Of a DNA stretch of 64,000 nt, positions 45,626 through 57,000 are shown piece by piece. Position 1 is the first letter of the stretch, and each line of letters starts with the position of its first letter. A program made the position numbers and the translations under genes. Source of the stretch: Branchiostoma belcheri (lineage: Eukaryota; Chordata; Leptocardii; Amphioxiformes; Branchiostomatidae); the NCBI RefSeq assembly GCF_001625305.1, contig NW_017802380.1, forward strand, positions 3,580,086 to 3,644,085, read 5' to 3'. The notes under the pieces were generated by a model. It had not been told where the DNA came from and searched no databases. It worked only from the letters and a program-made list of their open reading frames with translations.

Positions 45626-46695
45626 CTTGATTCTTAAAACGTTCCCCTAAGTCTCCTCAGATTTTAAGAAACCCTATTACAAACGTTCTAATATCTAAGA
45701 AACTACCTAAAATATTTTCCGCATGTGGGCCGGCTGCATCATAGCGAGGCTACCAACTTTGACCTAGAAAGGTCAGAAGCTGAACTTTGAACTCTGAACC
45801 AGGAAGTGACGGCGTAGATGTTTTCGAGGTTCGTCTTTTATTTTCTCATTTCTTGAAGAATTTCTGTCTATATACAAGCACAAAATGTCTTTAAGATTCG
45901 TGTTACATTAGTTTGAATATCTTTATTTCATGTCAATCGTCTTGTGCGAAATATTGTGTCATTCTGCCTCATCATATGAGTCATGCTCGCCTTTTCGTGT
46001 TTGGACAGGTTTTCAGTTTCGATCGATGAGTCAGACTCAAAGTTCCGCTTTTTCCCTTCACAGAGACTCAAATATTCACAGAGAATTGAGACTCCAGGCG
46101 AGTTGTGGATGAATTCTATGAACTGCTTAAATTTTGTCTATTTCTTACCGGCTCTTTCTTACACCTCTGTAAAAATGAAAGCGTCCCCGACGGAGAAACG
46201 CCCGTTTAAACGCCCGTTTGTGGTGGCCGTTTGTTTGGGACGGCTGCCCGTCCCTGGCGGTAAACGGGGACTACGGACGCCTGGACAAAGGCCAGAAACG
46301 GGCCAGGACGCCTCAAACGCCTGGGACGCCGTCAGAACTGTCCGTTTTCGACGGCGTCCGGGCGTTTCTTAAGGCGTTTGGGCGCCGTTTCCGACGGGCT
46401 ACCGGGCGGGCTGCTGGACGCGCTGCCGGACGGGCTCCCGGACGGGCTCCTGGGCGGGGCCGGGCGACGCTTGGGACGGCACAGGTGGGGTCCAAACGGC
46501 GTATCCGACGGCCGGACGGGTCTCTGGGGGGTGCTCAGTCATTGTGGACATTTTGATCTTGCCGCTCCGACGGGGTTGGGACGGCGTTTCCGACGGCGTC
46601 CCGTGACAAAAGGTGCCGATATAGTAATATTGAAAACAATTGCAGATTGGCATCGAATCAACAAGTAACGGCCGGCCGCCCACATTGTAACAGTT

Positions 46696-46715
46696 NNNNN
46701 NNNNNNNNNNNNNNN
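46696..46715. other. Assembly gap (20 N)
   Basis: Exactly 20 Ns just right of the G+C-rich half of the transposon. The true length is unknown. Confidence 1.
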
Positions 46716-47030
46716 GTAAATACAAAATACCATGATCAAACGAAAAAGATTTTCTTCAAGAATATAGAGTAACAAAATGTTGAACAGCGGCTGTAAACAG
46801 CGGCGAACATGCGACAACAGTAATCCACCATTGTGAGCGCACACAAACATAAAGGGCGAGGGTGTAAGAAAATTACAAGTGCAAACATTGCCTAAGTGGA
46901 CATTTTAACATAATCGTCTTTCCTCATTAAAATTCGTATAATATATAATTATATTCTACGTAGTTTTTGTGCGTCTTGGAAGATTTTGTATGAAAACAAC
47001 ATTGACGGTTGCGTTTGTAGATGGCAGCCG

Positions 47031-47048
47031 TGACGTCAGGACTTTCCC
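47031..47048. promoter_or_regulatory. CRE palindrome abutting a kappaB-like site, inside the transposon
   Basis: TGACGTCA (47031-47038) is followed directly by GGACTTTCCC, whose complement GGGAAAGTCC is one base from the kappaB consensus GGGRNNYYCC. Whether any promoter activity exists is unknown; a donor-like CAG|GTATTG follows at about 47139. Confidence 0.3.
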
Positions 47049-48385
47049 GGGCCGAACTTGTGTGCGGGACTTCGAGTCTCTTTTTGTGTATCAGACGTGT
47101 ACATTTTTACGGCATCATCGTTCTTTATTAAAACAGCAGGTATTGTACACAATTATTCTACAAATCGTTCGTGTGCGTCTTTTTATTTTTCGGCGTTAAA
47201 ACATTGAATTTCCTTTATCAGCCCGGCGGTGCATGTGAAAAAATTTATGTGGGGAGGGCAGTCTCGGGGAGGACGAACAAAATATAACCGCAAACTTCTC
47301 AGCAGCCCCTTGAATTAACTAATGTTCTGTTGTGGCAATTGTAACACTGTCTTACACAGTTCCCTTGTAACATTTGACAACGAAAAATTCTTGTCCACTT
47401 ACCGAGTATCCTCGAAAAAGAATCGCCGAGACAGATTGCTTCCGTACACCCAAAATTCTGGCGGCCGCTGTTTTACATTCTTGGAACACCTCGTTTGACA
47501 TTTTAGTCAGTCGCTGGAGATGCCAAAACTTGTGTGCAGCGTCGACGATAGATATAGCTGCTTGTATGACTGAAATCCATTCTCCAAAATTGCAGACAAT
47601 CCAACAAAATGGAAAAAACTGAGGTCGACTGAGCAGCAGACGTGTTCCCCAGCCAGCCCGGTGACCGTTAAATCTAGCGCCTTCAAACTTGGCGCATGTG
47701 CGTTAGAAACCTAAACCCCCCTGGGAAACATCGTGAAGCACGTAAGTGCCGGCCGCTGCTGTTGTCAATTAATTAATAAACGCCCGTTTCCATGCCGGAC
47801 GGTTCAGGACGGGCTGGGAGCGACGGGGTGCCGTCACTAATTTCTGGGACGGCCGTCCGGGGGAAGTTTGTGGACGCTGCCAACTGTGTTGGGACGGTCA
47901 GGACGCCGTTTCCCGCTAAGGACGGGCAGGGACGGCGTCCGGTGGGCGTTTCCCCGTTGGGGACGCTTTCATTTTTACAGAGGAATTCTTAAGTTACAGC
48001 ATATTGTCATGGCAACTGTTGTAAAGGGCTGAAGTATTTGACCCTGCAAATTTGCATTTCAAATAACATTTTCTTGACATTCACCATAGACACATGTTGA
48101 ATGACAAAAGCCCCATTCCCATAGAAGTTGGCAAGCTAGCTGCAGGGGAATAATTTGCAGGGAAAGCTATCTAACTTTATATCGTAGTGTGTTGCAAGGT
48201 GGCCTCATTTGGGCAAATACCTTCACTAATTTAACACAATAATTTAAACTCACTGTAAAACATTGCCTTGAGCATTCAAGCCCCCACTATTCTGTTAGAA
48301 ATTCATTGTGGTTCATCTTTTATGCATTCTTTTTTTCATAGCAACGATCTCTTATTCCACAGTGGCCGACTCAACAGATGCAACC

Positions 48386-51300
48386 ATGTCTAAAGTTCAG
48401 TCTGCAGCTATGAGTCTAGAGGATAGAGTCTATGGGACCATATATGGAAACTGTATCGGGGATGCCATCGGTCTCTTAACAGAGTTCCTGAGCAAGGAAG
48501 AAGCTTTTCAGGTATTTTGGAGGGTTTTTAAAGAGATTAGTTTTGTTGGATTGACTATGTACTCTTGTGTGCGGTGGCAGCTGGTTATAATTTATATGTT
48601 ATACTGAATGACCTGTCACACCAAACCTTTGCATGTAGATACTCAGTAGTTGGTATGTTCACCATTTCAGTAGGTAGTGATATTTTTTTACACCATGCAT
48701 AGAAGCCTCTGGAAACAACTGTCTGCAGCTGCCATGAAGCCTGCGGACGATTGATTGATAGTCAGTACATTTTTTCTTCTGTCTTTGTGCTGTCCTGTCC
48801 CTTTGTAGTGCTATGGCAGCAAGAAGTTGGAATATTCCATGAAGGTGAAGGATGGGCACCGTGTGCGCTGGAACGTCGGAGACTGGACAGACGACAGCGA
48901 CCAGATGATCCTCATCATTCTCGCTCTGATAGAGAAAAAGGAGAGGAAGGTAGGCAGATACAATAGCCCATAACAGTAGCCTGGAGTTGGACTAAAGCTA
49001 TCAAGGCTGGCCTCCAGGCGCTACCACAACAACACTGCGCAACACCTCTGCTAAAGCCCAGGAAGAGAGAGCGCTGTAAAGGGAAATACCTGTGTCACAC
49101 CTCTTCCAAAGCAGCCCTCTCTCTTCAGGCTTTGGAAGAGGTGTTGGGCAGGTATAGCCCTTTGACGATCTCTCTCCAGGATTTTGTGATTATGGGCCTT
49201 TGTAGGCAGGGGTGTGCAGCCCTCCAGACTGCTCCATTTTAGGAGCATATGCTCCCAAAAATTAAATACAAATGTATAAATCATGCTCCTGAAAATTTTC
49301 CTAGGAGCACCCAACACTCCCATCAAAACTTGCATGCACTCATGATAATGTCTACTAGTAAATCATAGACTAATGCCTATATCACTAAACTGTCAATCAC
49401 TGTCATTTACTGTCTTGTACCAGGTAACCGTAGAAACCCAGCAGGACTTTGCCCTTCGGATGAGACAGTGGATGCACCACGGTTTCCCCGAGCTGGGTGA
49501 CTGGGGAGGCTGTGGAATCGGGGGAACTACACTGCAGGTCCTCACACTGGACATGTTCACTACAGACCCAGAACAGGTGAAACAACTTACCAACATGTAG
49601 TTCACATACAATGTGATAGGAGACTTGCCTAAGCTGCGGTGACTGGAGAACATGTTGGCAGATTGTACTGTGCCTGCGCGAAACTAGGATTTGTTACATT
49701 TTTCGTTGGATGTTTGGTCAATGTTGTATCCTGTTGCAGACGATATCTTTTTCAACAATATGGACGGGAATGTCATCCTCAAATACACGAATACATCTGA
49801 ATTTCAATGCACAATTAACATGATTATGTTCTGCATGCAGATGCACTATGTTCTTCTGAAGTACTGGCTCGGTAGAGGGCTAGCCCCTTATAATACTAGT
49901 AGCCTCCGGCTAGTTGGGCAGTTCTGGCTGTATAACATTCTATTCAGTTTAATAAATCATGTGAAATCAAATCAAATCAAATCTTGATACCAGATACATG
50001 TAACATTATGTTCATTATAGACCTATTATTATCGTCAGTATTATAATGATAGACCTGCAAGAGGTAATAATAGAGAATTCTCAGACTGGTACTCAGTACT
50101 ACTCACCAACATGGAGTTTACACAAAATCTGATAGAGGGCGTCCCTCTCTTTACTCCAGGCATCTCGCACAGTTTGGGAAAGGTCGGGGAAGGTTCTGGC
50201 GCCCAACGGAGGCGTGATGCGGACATCCATTCTGGGTGTCCATCAGTACCAGGACCTGGACATGGTCATACACAACACTGAGAAGCTCTGCAGGGTCACA
50301 CACGCCGACCCCAGGTGTTTGTTTGTTTGTTTGTGTCTTGTCTTTTAATTTCCTGCTATTTCATGGGAGCCTATTGGAAAATGTATACCATATAGAATCA
50401 TTGACAAATTCACTGTGAATCATCACCGAAATAAAACTAGAAATTCACAAAAACTCTAAATAGAACTGTCCCCAAATCAATTTTTTTTGGGCCAGAATAA
50501 TGAAGAGATGAAAAAATGCCAAAAGAAATATATTTCCTTCTCCTTATTGGGAGTGAAATATGATACATTTATACACCCCAGGTGCATTGCCTCGTGTGTC
50601 GCCGTGACAACGGCCATTGCCATGATGCTGCAAGGGAAACATCGGAAAGAAGATGGGACCACGGATGCCTGGGGCATCACTCATGACAGCTTCGAGCACG
50701 CCAAGAAATATCTGGTAACAGAAGATGGAACAGAAGACAGTACTGCAGTGAGTACAATTATCAATCTGAAAGGATGATGTTAATGTCAGTTTTGGTAATT
50801 ATAAGTCCAGCATATCTGTAACAATGATTAATGAACATAGTTGCATTTTAATGGCCAACATAGGCTAGATGCTAGAATTAGAAGAGAAGAACAATTTTTT
50901 TTTCAATTATACCATAGTTTTTAGATCATACTATGTTACATGAACATTTCGTTTGAAAGTGCATATTTCTAGTCTTTCTGTAGGGTCAAACTAATACAAC
51001 AGTGAATGTCTGTGTGTAGTGATCAACTGAAAGCAAAATGTGCTTCTGTTTTAGGTCCAGGAGCTCCAGTTTCACATGGAGGCGGAGAAGCTCTCGACCC
51101 TGAAGCTGGATGAACGGCGTAAGATCGGCTACACGTACAAGACCCTCGGCGCCGGGTTCTGGGCGCTGCGACAGAACGACTTCAGGAAGGCGATGACTGA
51201 ACTGGTCATGGAGGTAAAGGATTTTTTGATGTTACTAGTACAGGTTTAGCACACTGTCATGAATGGTTGTGTGCTGGTCACAGTGATTTCATCTAACAAA

Positions 51301-52437
51301 TCAATACATTTTAGCCTATAACAATATCAGGCCTGTGGAGGATGTCGGCAGATTGTACTGTGCCTGTGAGAACCCTGGATTTTTCATAGCTTTTGATGGA
51401 AGTTTGGTCAACTTATGTTGCACCAGAATTTTGCCTGTTGCAGACAATATCTTTTCCAACAGACTATAGATGGGATGTCATCCTTGAATATTATGCAAAT
51501 ACCACCTTAAAAGGACATTCTCCGAAAGTGTAATCCACAATACATTAGGATTTTGCAGTATAGCAAATACAACAACATGCCTGCCTTGTTCTTCATGTAT
51601 TTCATATGTTTCTCAGGGTGGGGATGCGGACACTAACGGAGCAGTAGCTGGAGCCCTGCTGGGGTGTAAGCTGGGAGTGAAGGGTCTGCCCAAGTCATGG
51701 AGGGACAAACTCTGCTATAAAAAATGGCTGGACGAGCAGATCATTGCCAAGTAAGATGGGCAACATTCTCAAAGGCAAATTCTTCCAGTGCAATTTCAGG
51801 GCAGCAAAAAAAAAGAAAGAAGTATTCTGGATGAGGAAATCTGTCTGATATTGTCATTTGTGCTCTCAATTTTGATATCCTAAAAGTCCACTTGTGTGAC
51901 CAAACAAAAAACTGTCAGTCCCGAAGACTATGACTGCACAAACAAACAAACAAACAAACAAACAAACAAACAAACAAACAAACAAACAGGATGGCTTGGT
52001 TCCTAATTTTACATATGAAATACCTAAATATGCAAGTATATATACCTTACTTGAGGCTCGACTTGTGTTACTAGCTACTTAAGATAATATAGAACTCTAG
52101 TATTATATCAAGCTTTCTTTCGCTTTATTTCGGATAGTGAATTAGATTATCTTGCCTTCACCAGTCACTGCTTCTATGTTCCAGGTACCTGGAAACATTC
52201 CCTCTCGTACATGTACCACCAACAACTGTCAGTGGTGACGCCCCCCTCCCCAACATACAGGCAAAGGTTTGTAATGATGTTGAGGAGAATGCAGAAAGTG
52301 GTAGAAGAAGCAAAGATGGTGAAGGAGGGAAGGAAAAGGGTGACTGTGAGAAGGAGACAAAAGAAGAGTCCAGTGAGGACAAAAGCTCAAAGGCAACAAA
52401 GGAGCCACAGGGGATACAAATGGAAACTGCAGTGTAA
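48386..52437 (+). CDS. ADP-ribosylglycohydrolase family protein, catalytic residues intact (ARH-A)
   Basis: Eight coding exons (+): 48386-48511, 48809-48949, 49424-49576, 50160-50314, 50582-50747, 51055-51213, 51617-51750, 52185-52437; 1287 nt = 428 aa. All-helical ARH/DraG fold motifs: GNCIGDAIGLLTE with E33 (the catalytic-Glu position of ARH3), GDWTDDSDQ (D70, D71), PNGGVMRTSILG, THADPRCIAS, and GGDADTNGAVAGALLG (D303, D305, T306). In the family these acids bind two Mg2+ ions and the enzyme removes ADP-ribose from proteins or other acceptors. The last about 65 residues are a Lys/Glu/Ser-rich disordered tail. The start at 48386 follows an acceptor at 48362 and matches the length of the paralogue's N-terminus; an upstream Met (48308) lies before that acceptor. 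Tail to tail with ARH-B. Confidence 0.9.
49650..49795 (+). repeat. Dispersed repeat, copy 2 (ARH-A intron 3)
   Basis: Shares GCAGATTGTACTGTGCCTG, GGATGTTTGGTCAA, TTGCAGACGATATCTTTTTC and GGGAATGTCATCCT with the copies at 51338 (same strand) and 35101 (opposite strand). Confidence 0.7.
51338..51490 (+). repeat. Dispersed repeat, copy 3 (ARH-A intron 6)
   Basis: Same block order as 49650-49795 with scattered substitutions. Two insertions in one gene, both in introns. Confidence 0.7.
51938..51988. repeat. (AAAC)n microsatellite
   Basis: About 12 uninterrupted CAAA units in ARH-A intron 7. Confidence 0.95.
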
Positions 52438-52555
52438 ATGTCAACTTGACCTTAATACTGACAAATTAAAAGGCCTGCTCTTTTTTGTTTGCCAACAGAT
52501 TTAGACCTAATAGTATGTATTTGGTGGTAATACAGATTTTTGGTTGTATCATACC

Positions 52556-52589
52556 AAGGAGGTTTAAGATCAAGATTTTAAACCTCCTT
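52556..52589. mobile_element. 34-bp hairpin micro-element
   Basis: AAGGAGGTTTAA and TTAAACCTCCTT arms, flanked by the direct repeats ATCATACC (8 bp, perfect) at 52548-52555 and 52591-52598. The stretch 52600-53850 shows only AT-rich 3' UTR-like DNA with an AATAAA at 52653-52658 for ARH-A. Confidence 0.55.
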
Positions 52590-53858
52590 AATCATACCGA
52601 GCAACTTCACTTTTTAAGTCATAGTTCTTCATAGAGATGTCAAAAGATTTTTAATAAAAAAAATTATTGAATGTCAATTATCATTCTATCACACATCATC
52701 ATCATCTACCTGTATCCAAATCTGTCTGCTTCTGAAGTTTATGGTTCCATGGTTTAGACCAAAATTTTGTGCTTTGAAAGGAGAATTATAAATGTAGTGA
52801 TATACTAGTTTCCCATATATTATTTGATATTTAGATGTTTGTATAGGAATTTATCACAATCATGATCACCTTTATCAATGGAAGTGTTGGTATAACACAC
52901 AGTTCTGTATCATAATTTTGTGGCAGCTAGTTAATATGTAAACTCATGGTAAAATATCTGATATGTTGTTGCACACCTGTAATTATATAACGGAACATTA
53001 CACTTTTATGTGTATTTCTAAAAGCTGACAAGTTGTTTTACCAATAGATAGTCATCACTATTGATTATTTTAGTTAATATTAATGGTGGTTTAACAACAT
53101 AACTACACTTTGTGGTGACCAAAAAAGCAATGTTGCAAAGAAATTGGCAAAATATAATAAGCCATTTATTTTTTCATGAAAGCTTTTTTAGCTTTGTCTA
53201 TTAAGAAAAAATGCTGGTTTGAGAAAACTGTTAAGAGGTGAAAGCTTTTATCATGTACATTAACGTTAAATTTGAGGTCTTATGAAAATTGTAAAATAAG
53301 GAGCAGGATTGTGAATGTTACAGTTGCTCCATAGAAGGCCATGAATTGTATGTTATGATATATTATTAGCCACTGAATTAACGTTATGCCAAACATGATT
53401 TTAAGACCATTTTTGTCGGTAACTCTTTGAGGAGTTGGATAACAGTTTAAAGTTTCTCATAAGTCATAATTTCATTTCATTCCATTTTGATGGAAATCCC
53501 AAGCACATAGCAGCGTCTAGGCGCTGAATTGTGTACTTGTATTGAAAACTACATGAACAAATAAATAAGCCGAAAAAAGGAGGCCACATTTGCGTACAAT
53601 TAAACAATAAAAACACAAAACACTAACGTTAACGTTAACATTGGCTAAACACAGTAATTTTGTGCATTACCTGTATCTCATCACGGAGTATGTCGCTTAA
53701 AAACGTCTGAATAAATGTACTTCATGTTGACACGTATTTTGGCTCAAGCGTACTGATCTTGTAAACAGTGTTGTGTGTCCGTAGTGTCTGGTATTCAATG
53801 CCTTACCAAGTCTGGTGCCCTTGTTCCTGGCTAACACACCAACAAGACTGGTGTCCCT

Positions 53859-53917
53859 TAACCTGGGTACCATCATGTGGGAGCGGACGTAAACTAACCA
53901 GGATGGTACCCAGGCTA
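53859..53917. mobile_element. 59-bp hairpin micro-element
   Basis: TAACCTGGGTACCATC and its near-complement GGATGGTACCCAGGCTA form the ends; flanking direct repeat GTGTCCCT (8 bp, perfect) at 53851-53858 and 53919-53926. Confidence 0.65.
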
Positions 53918-54096
53918 CGTGTCCCTGTCCTTGGTGCTGAATGACGCACCAACAACACTGGTACCTATAAACCTATAATCATATTACTACAATGTATGTA
54001 CACAAACACAAGGACCGAGTGACAATGGCATACTTGATACTAGGATTTACTGGGATGCTATGGTTTCATCATGACACTATAATGCACTCCTTCAAG

Positions 54097-57000
54097 TCAC
54101 CTGTGGCTCGAAAAGCGCACATGTCTTGCAGGAGAGACAGAGCGTGTGTAGGGAAGCGTCCGTCCCTGCTGCCTCACATAAACATCGTCCGATCGAGCTC
54201 TCCTCGACTCGACACGCCCCTGCTCAGAATAGCCCGAGCTTAAACTCAAACCCGGGTGAAAATGTTTCGCCCTTTCAAGACCGGTTAGCGCTGTGTCTGA
54301 AGCGTACTCTCGGCCGGACGGAAGTGAGCTAGAGCGCTGAACGCTGCTTGTTCCGCGTTCTTCGCTTCTCATCCGGGTCGAGTTGAGTTTGTGAACTCCC
54401 TCTTCGCTTTGCCGCAACAGGGACTTGAGATCGGACGGGAGGGAGTGTCTAGTGTGCCGGGAAAGATTTCCAGTAACCCTGACGTGTCCTGATGAAGGAG
54501 AGGACAGCTGTCTTGAGTACAGAGGGGCGGTAGCTCTGTGCGGTCTCATTGGTATAGATTCTTCCGCGTCAACACTTGGTCTAGGACTTGTCAGTTTTCC
54601 GTGTTGGTTCATATCTCTTCTGTCCTGTGGAGAAATAGTCCTTTCTGTAAGTGCTGGCGGCCTGGTGTAGCTCAAAGCGCCTCCTGTTCTTTTCTCGAAG
54701 TGTTCAGGGTTTACCCTACCGATGTATTCTGATAGCGGGCCCAGCCGAGGGCCAGTGGGTTTGCCGTCCTCGTATCTGTTCCTCACCCGCTGGTCTGCAT
54801 CCGAGCTCGTTCTACCGTCTCTTTGAAGCGGACTGAGGCGCAACTGTTGCCCCACGGGCCCCTTCTGGTCCTTCTCAAATAAACTTTTCCTACCGTCTCC
54901 CTCCCATTCTGTCGTTGATACCCTCTCTAGTTCTATGGACGGTACCGGTCTATCCAAATCAGGAGGAGACGGACTATCGACGATATTTTGGCTTGATTCC
55001 GTGGGGAGGCCTATTACCATCTGTGGCCGCCCGGACGGTGTTGGGAACTCGTTTTTCCCGCGCGATGTTGTCTCCACCTCGTGCGTTTGCCCGTGTGGTT
55101 CTCCGTCAGTCCTTTCCCTTTCACCGTCCTTGTCGCGCTTTTCTCTCTCTATGATGTCCGTCAGCCACTGGTCTACCTCTGGCTGTTGTTTTGGACGCTT
55201 AGCGCCCCCTTGCGATAGCTGGAAGACGTTCACACTTCGGAGATACCTATGGGAGGGAGAGGATTTAATTACGTAAACGGAAAACCAAAGCGCTCATGAA
55301 CCATACGTGAATAACAACATACACTCCAAAAAGGTATTTAAGTGTTACGTTACTAATCTGTCTTAAACGTCCTTGCAAAAAGCAAAGGGCGCTACAAATG
55401 CCGTTCTACAGCTATTGGAACGTGTTCAGCACCAAGGACAGGGAATGTGTTCGACCGATAAAGATACTACGAATAAAATATGCGCATGAATGATGTGTAA
55501 ACTAAACGAATGAATGTTGTGTTGAAGATTTTTGCCGTCTCACGTTTGTATCTGGTCGTCCAGCCAGTGTTTCTGCCGCAGCCCGTACAGCCAGGGTCCC
55601 CGCAGTCTGTCCACTCCCAGCCGACAGCCCAGCAGCGCGCCGGCCACCGCGCTGTTCGTGGCAGCACTGCCGCCCTGCGGTTCAAATACGCAATGCAGGT
55701 TAGGGGTCCAGCGTTTTCGATAGAATGAGAAAACTTGTCTCTACGTAAATAATGCAATGTAAAACGGGCGATGTAATGAATAGCGTCCTAACGTGCTACC
55801 GTTTTACTCTCCAAGCAGAGGTTTGGGTTTTGGGGGTATTTTTAGCGTGTTTTTAGGCTTTTTTTATCGGGGTTTCTCTTTTGCACAGAATTTTTTTTCT
55901 CGGGAAAAAGAATTCAGTGCAAAAGAGAAACCCCGATAGAAAAGCCTAAAAACACGCTAAAAATACCCCCAAAACCCAAACCTCTGCTTGGAGAGTACTA
56001 CCGTTTACCAGATACGTTTGATCCAGTGTTGACGTTACACTTCAGAGAAGCCATGTGACAAGCTAAGTCTCACTGGGTCAGTCTACTGAAGAAGACCAGA
56101 TGAGTGACTGGTGGAAAGCTCTAGGTGAGAACAATCTCTCGTGTAGGATCAAAAGTCTTAACGTTAAACATGTGACTAATTACCAAAACAGATGACAACG
56201 TCCTAACCTCCATGGCGATTTGTATAATGGTATCCCTGAAGTTCCGTTGCCTGAGCGCCCAGAAGCCGGCCCCTAACGCCTTGTACGTGTAACCAACCGT
56301 CTCTGTCTCGTCCAACTGGAGCGTGCGCAGATCCCGCACCTGCATATACGTCATCAACTCTTGCCTCTAAACAGACAAAAAGGAAGAAATGGTCACAAGA
56401 AATTTGAGCAATTATAGTATAACATGTTGTGTCCCGGAACCATGCTCATCAGGCACGGTTCTAAATAGTCCAGAATTAGGCAAATCTACGTGTACGTTCT
56501 TGGATACGCAGAGACTATCCAGAGCCGTACCTTATCCTAAACCTAACCTATTCAGGCATGAGAGCTAGAAAGGCGCAGTTCTGGATTACGATAGCTGCAC
56601 GTACCATGGCGTCCCTCCCAGCCGGCAGCTGCGCCTGCGCGTGTTGAAAGCTCTCTCTCGCGATTTCCGACACGTCCCGCCAACCCTGCAGCATCAGCGC
56701 CATGGCCGTCGTCATGGCAACGCACGACGCCACGCACCTGTTGGGATAGAAGCACCAGAGATAGAAACATATAGAATACAATATGGTGTATTCCGTATCA
56801 TCCGAGGTACCAGGCCGACCGCGGGTCGGATCGCCCAAAGGCCGGAGGGAGTTTTAACCCGCGGGAGGGCTGGGACCGAGGGTGATGCGGAATACGCCGT
56901 GTTGTATTTCATCTATGTCATACCCACCCGAGAAAACACGCATTTAAAATGTAGGAAATGTGTCAAAAGCATTTGTGAGAAAATTTGATGTTCGTAAACA

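Larger units (their letters stand above)
46164..47983. mobile_element. 1.8-kb non-autonomous DNA transposon with CpG-rich inverted ends
   Basis: CCTCTGTAAAAATGAAAGCG at 46164-46183 is mirrored at the right end (47964-47983), and the match continues into GTCCCC(A/G)ACGG. Both sub-terminal regions are G+C-rich and full of short GGACGG/GCCGTCC-type words, the left one (46180-46610) with near-tandem CCGGACGGGCTC units. The AT-rich centre has no transposase-like frame. Flanks share TTCTTA near the ends, but a clean target-site duplication is not evident. It contains the assembly gap. Confidence 0.75.

Noticed and set aside
46218..46668. Gly/Arg/Ala-rich open frames on both strands (repeated GRAAGRAPGRAPG-like runs)
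   Set aside because: Produced by GGACGG/GGGCTC repeats in the transposon end; no start context, and the minus frame crosses the assembly gap.
46969..47622. Two 76-82 codon frames inside the 1.8-kb element, considered as transposase remnants
   Set aside because: No DDE, hAT dimerisation, zinc-finger or other transposase motif could be recognised.
48308..48385. An upstream Met giving ARH-A a signal-peptide-like start (MVHLLCILFFIATISYS)
   Set aside because: It lies before a good splice acceptor (TATTCCACAG at 48362), and the paralogue ARH-B begins just before the conserved LYGTIYG block. A cytosolic start at 48386 fits better, though transcripts could decide.
51938..51988. Regular repeats considered as a CRISPR-like array
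   Set aside because: It is a simple (AAAC)n microsatellite with no spacers; the host is a eukaryote.
53992..55154. Several plus-strand open frames of 60-113 codons opposite the ARH-B tail exon
   Set aside because: They are antisense shadows of a compositionally biased coding exon and show no domain or splice context.
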